Source: Rhodanobacteraceae bacterium
GTDB taxonomy: Bacteria > Pseudomonadota > Gammaproteobacteria > Xanthomonadales > SZUA-5
DNA length: 35,224 nucleotides
Assembly (NCBI GenBank): GCA_016717705.1
Contig: JADKFD010000051.1
Location: 1-35,224, forward strand
Direction: 5' to 3'
Shown here: piece after piece, positions 34,262 through 35,224 of the stretch
Position numbering within the stretch: the first letter of the stretch is position 1
Layout of the letters: every line of letters begins with the position of its first letter
Made by a program: the position numbers and the translations under genes
Notes under the pieces: generated by a model
The model's input: only the letters and a program-made list of their open reading frames with translations
Databases searched by the model: none
Told to the model about the DNA's origin: nothing

Positions 34262-34372
34262 TATCGCAAATGTAGGTCACGTTGGCCGCGCTTTTCGGCC
34301 TACGTGACAGTGAGGGCGCGATGTCACGTAGGCCAAGAAGCATGGCCAACGTGACCTACGTCCTAACTGAAC
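34262..34372. repeat. REP of GTAGGTCACGTTGGC family, inverted pair
   Basis: GTAGGTCACGTTGGCCGCGC, then TTTTCGGCCTACGTGACAGT, then GATGTCACGTAGGCCAAGAA and GCATGGCCAACGTGACCTAC give two facing palindromes (a BIME). It matches the element at 32025. Confidence 0.8.
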
Positions 34373-34397
34373 AGTATTGGAGCTTGCTCGGCTTGGA

Positions 34398-34555
34398 TTG
34401 CGGAAGAGCAGCGAAGCAAGAGCAAGGGCAAGAGCAGCGGAGCAAGCTCCGCTCTACGAGAGCGAGAGCAAGAGCAGCGGAGCAAGCTCCGCTCTACGAG
34501 AGCAAGGGCAAGAGCAGCGGAGCAAGCTCCGCTCTACGAGAGCAAAAGCCGGTGC
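34398..34555. repeat. 40-bp tandem repeat built on a REP palindrome
   Basis: AGAGCAGCGGAGCAAGCTCC starts at 34431, 34471 and 34511, a period of exactly 40 bp. Each is followed by GCTCTACGAGAGCAAGGGCA or a close variant. The arms GCGGAGCAAGCTCCGC pair as a hairpin. A partial unit sits at 34405. The rest of 34094-34260 holds nothing clear. Confidence 0.85.
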
Positions 34556-34574
34556 TGTGGCGCGAGAACTCCGC

Positions 34575-35224
34575 TCAATCGCCCAGCTTCTCCATGGCCG
34601 CGATGGCGCTGGGGAACCTGGGGTCGATTTCCAGTGCCTTGCGGTAGTACTTGCGCGCCTCGTCCTTGTCGCCTTTCTTGGCGTAGGCATAGCCGACGCT
34701 GTCCCAGGTGTTGGCGGAGTTCGGGTACAGCTCGGTGTTGAGCAGCAATATCTTGATGGCGGGATCAAACAGGCCGAGTTCAGCCAGACCGGTGCCTTCG
34801 TCGTTCAGGTAGCTCTCCGAGGCGGCTTCATCCCGGGCTTCCGCGGTTTGCGATACGCAGCAAGCGCGGCTTCCCCCTCGCCAGCCAGCATCAGTTTCGC
34901 GTGGCATCGGCTGGTCGTCGGGCAGGCGCGGCTGGCGCTGAAACTCGCCGCGGGCCAGTTCGAGCCAGCTCCGGGCGCTACTCCGCATCGAGCCGGAAGA
35001 CCACCGCGCCTCGCGATCGCGGCGGACGAAACGCTGCACGCCGGTAGGCACGAGTTCAGTACGCTCGTGCCCGGCCGTACTGCATGCCAGAAGCTACCGT
35101 CGTCGAGGGAGACGCTGAGCACCTGTTCGCCGTTGTAGCGGTAGCGGCCGGGCGCGTTCTTGATGGCCTGCTCGCTCAGTCAGACCGGCGTGTACTGCTT
35201 GAATCCGGGCCACGCGTATTCGTA
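34575..35224 (-). pseudogene. Hydrolase/TPR protein, 5' truncated by the window, multiply frameshifted
   Basis: The C-terminal part is a clean tetratricopeptide region: ESYLNDEGTGLAELGLFDPA, then LLNTELYPNSANTWDSVGYA and YAKKGDKDEARKYYRKALEI, ending at 34575. Upstream pieces in other frames (SEQAIKNAPGRYRYNGEQVL, SVSLDDGSFWHAVRP, PTGVQRFVRRDREARW, LAGEGEAALAAYRK) resemble the end of a serine-hydrolase (beta-lactamase-like) protein that often precedes such TPRs. At least three shifts and one in-frame stop (TGA after YTPV) separate them. The active-site domain lies beyond the right edge, so its identity is an inference from the tail. Confidence 0.6.

Overview
The window looks like a GC-rich gammaproteobacterial chromosome, probably Xanthomonadales/Lysobacterales. 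This assignment is an inference from the dense REP/BIME palindromes of GTAGGAGCG and GTAGGTCACGTTGG type, the REP-associated tyrosine transposases (RAYTs), the fused acyl-CoA mutase IcmF and the general protein repertoire. No rRNA, tRNA or CRISPR array was seen.

Layout. 1-2.3 kb: an edge-truncated, frameshifted hypothetical gene, a small secreted protein, a transposase scrap, a 22-bp periodic array and a truncated RAYT. 2.5-7.4 kb: a SAM methyltransferase with regulatory domain, then a large secreted multihaem cytochrome with six CXXCH sites read through two homopolymer frameshifts. 7.8-9.5 kb: a broken full-length RAYT and a second 21-22-bp array. 9.7-12.8 kb: a tightly packed cassette made of a holin-like membrane protein, an M15 peptidoglycan peptidase, a small beta-rich protein, a predicted outer-membrane protein and a patatin cut short by mobile-element debris. 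This cassette is my best candidate for an undescribed system. 13.3-15.5 kb: a secreted delta-60-repeat protein. 16.2-16.9 kb: a VapBC toxin-antitoxin pair. 17-24.3 kb: RAYT remnants interleaved with small secreted proteins, an unknown 398-aa protein, a signal-peptide/acidic-linker/cold-shock-domain protein, and a nucleotidyltransferase pair. 24.6-27.4 kb: a visibly AT-richer island carrying a restriction-modification system (DNA methyltransferase, HNH nuclease, Xre controller with a palindromic C-box-like operator). 27.6-35.2 kb: a return to core-like genes: a small conserved protein, IcmF, two small hypothetical proteins, a patatin-like phospholipase and a truncated hydrolase/TPR gene, separated by BIME arrays.

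The dominant structural theme is one RAYT family. One intact copy (23296-24252) and about ten remnants all lie on the minus strand, each with the same upstream block ending in TGGGTGTCC; an opposing GGACACCCA motif occurs seven times on the other side. A second subfamily (B) is present only as 5' stubs, two of them abutted by subfamily A ends.

Many genes that should be intact carry single-base frameshifts, several at homopolymers (G5 at 4662, T5 at 7120, GG at 26919, AAA at 30671). I read these mainly as uncorrected sequencing errors, although real decay cannot be excluded. Protein reconstructions across them are inference.
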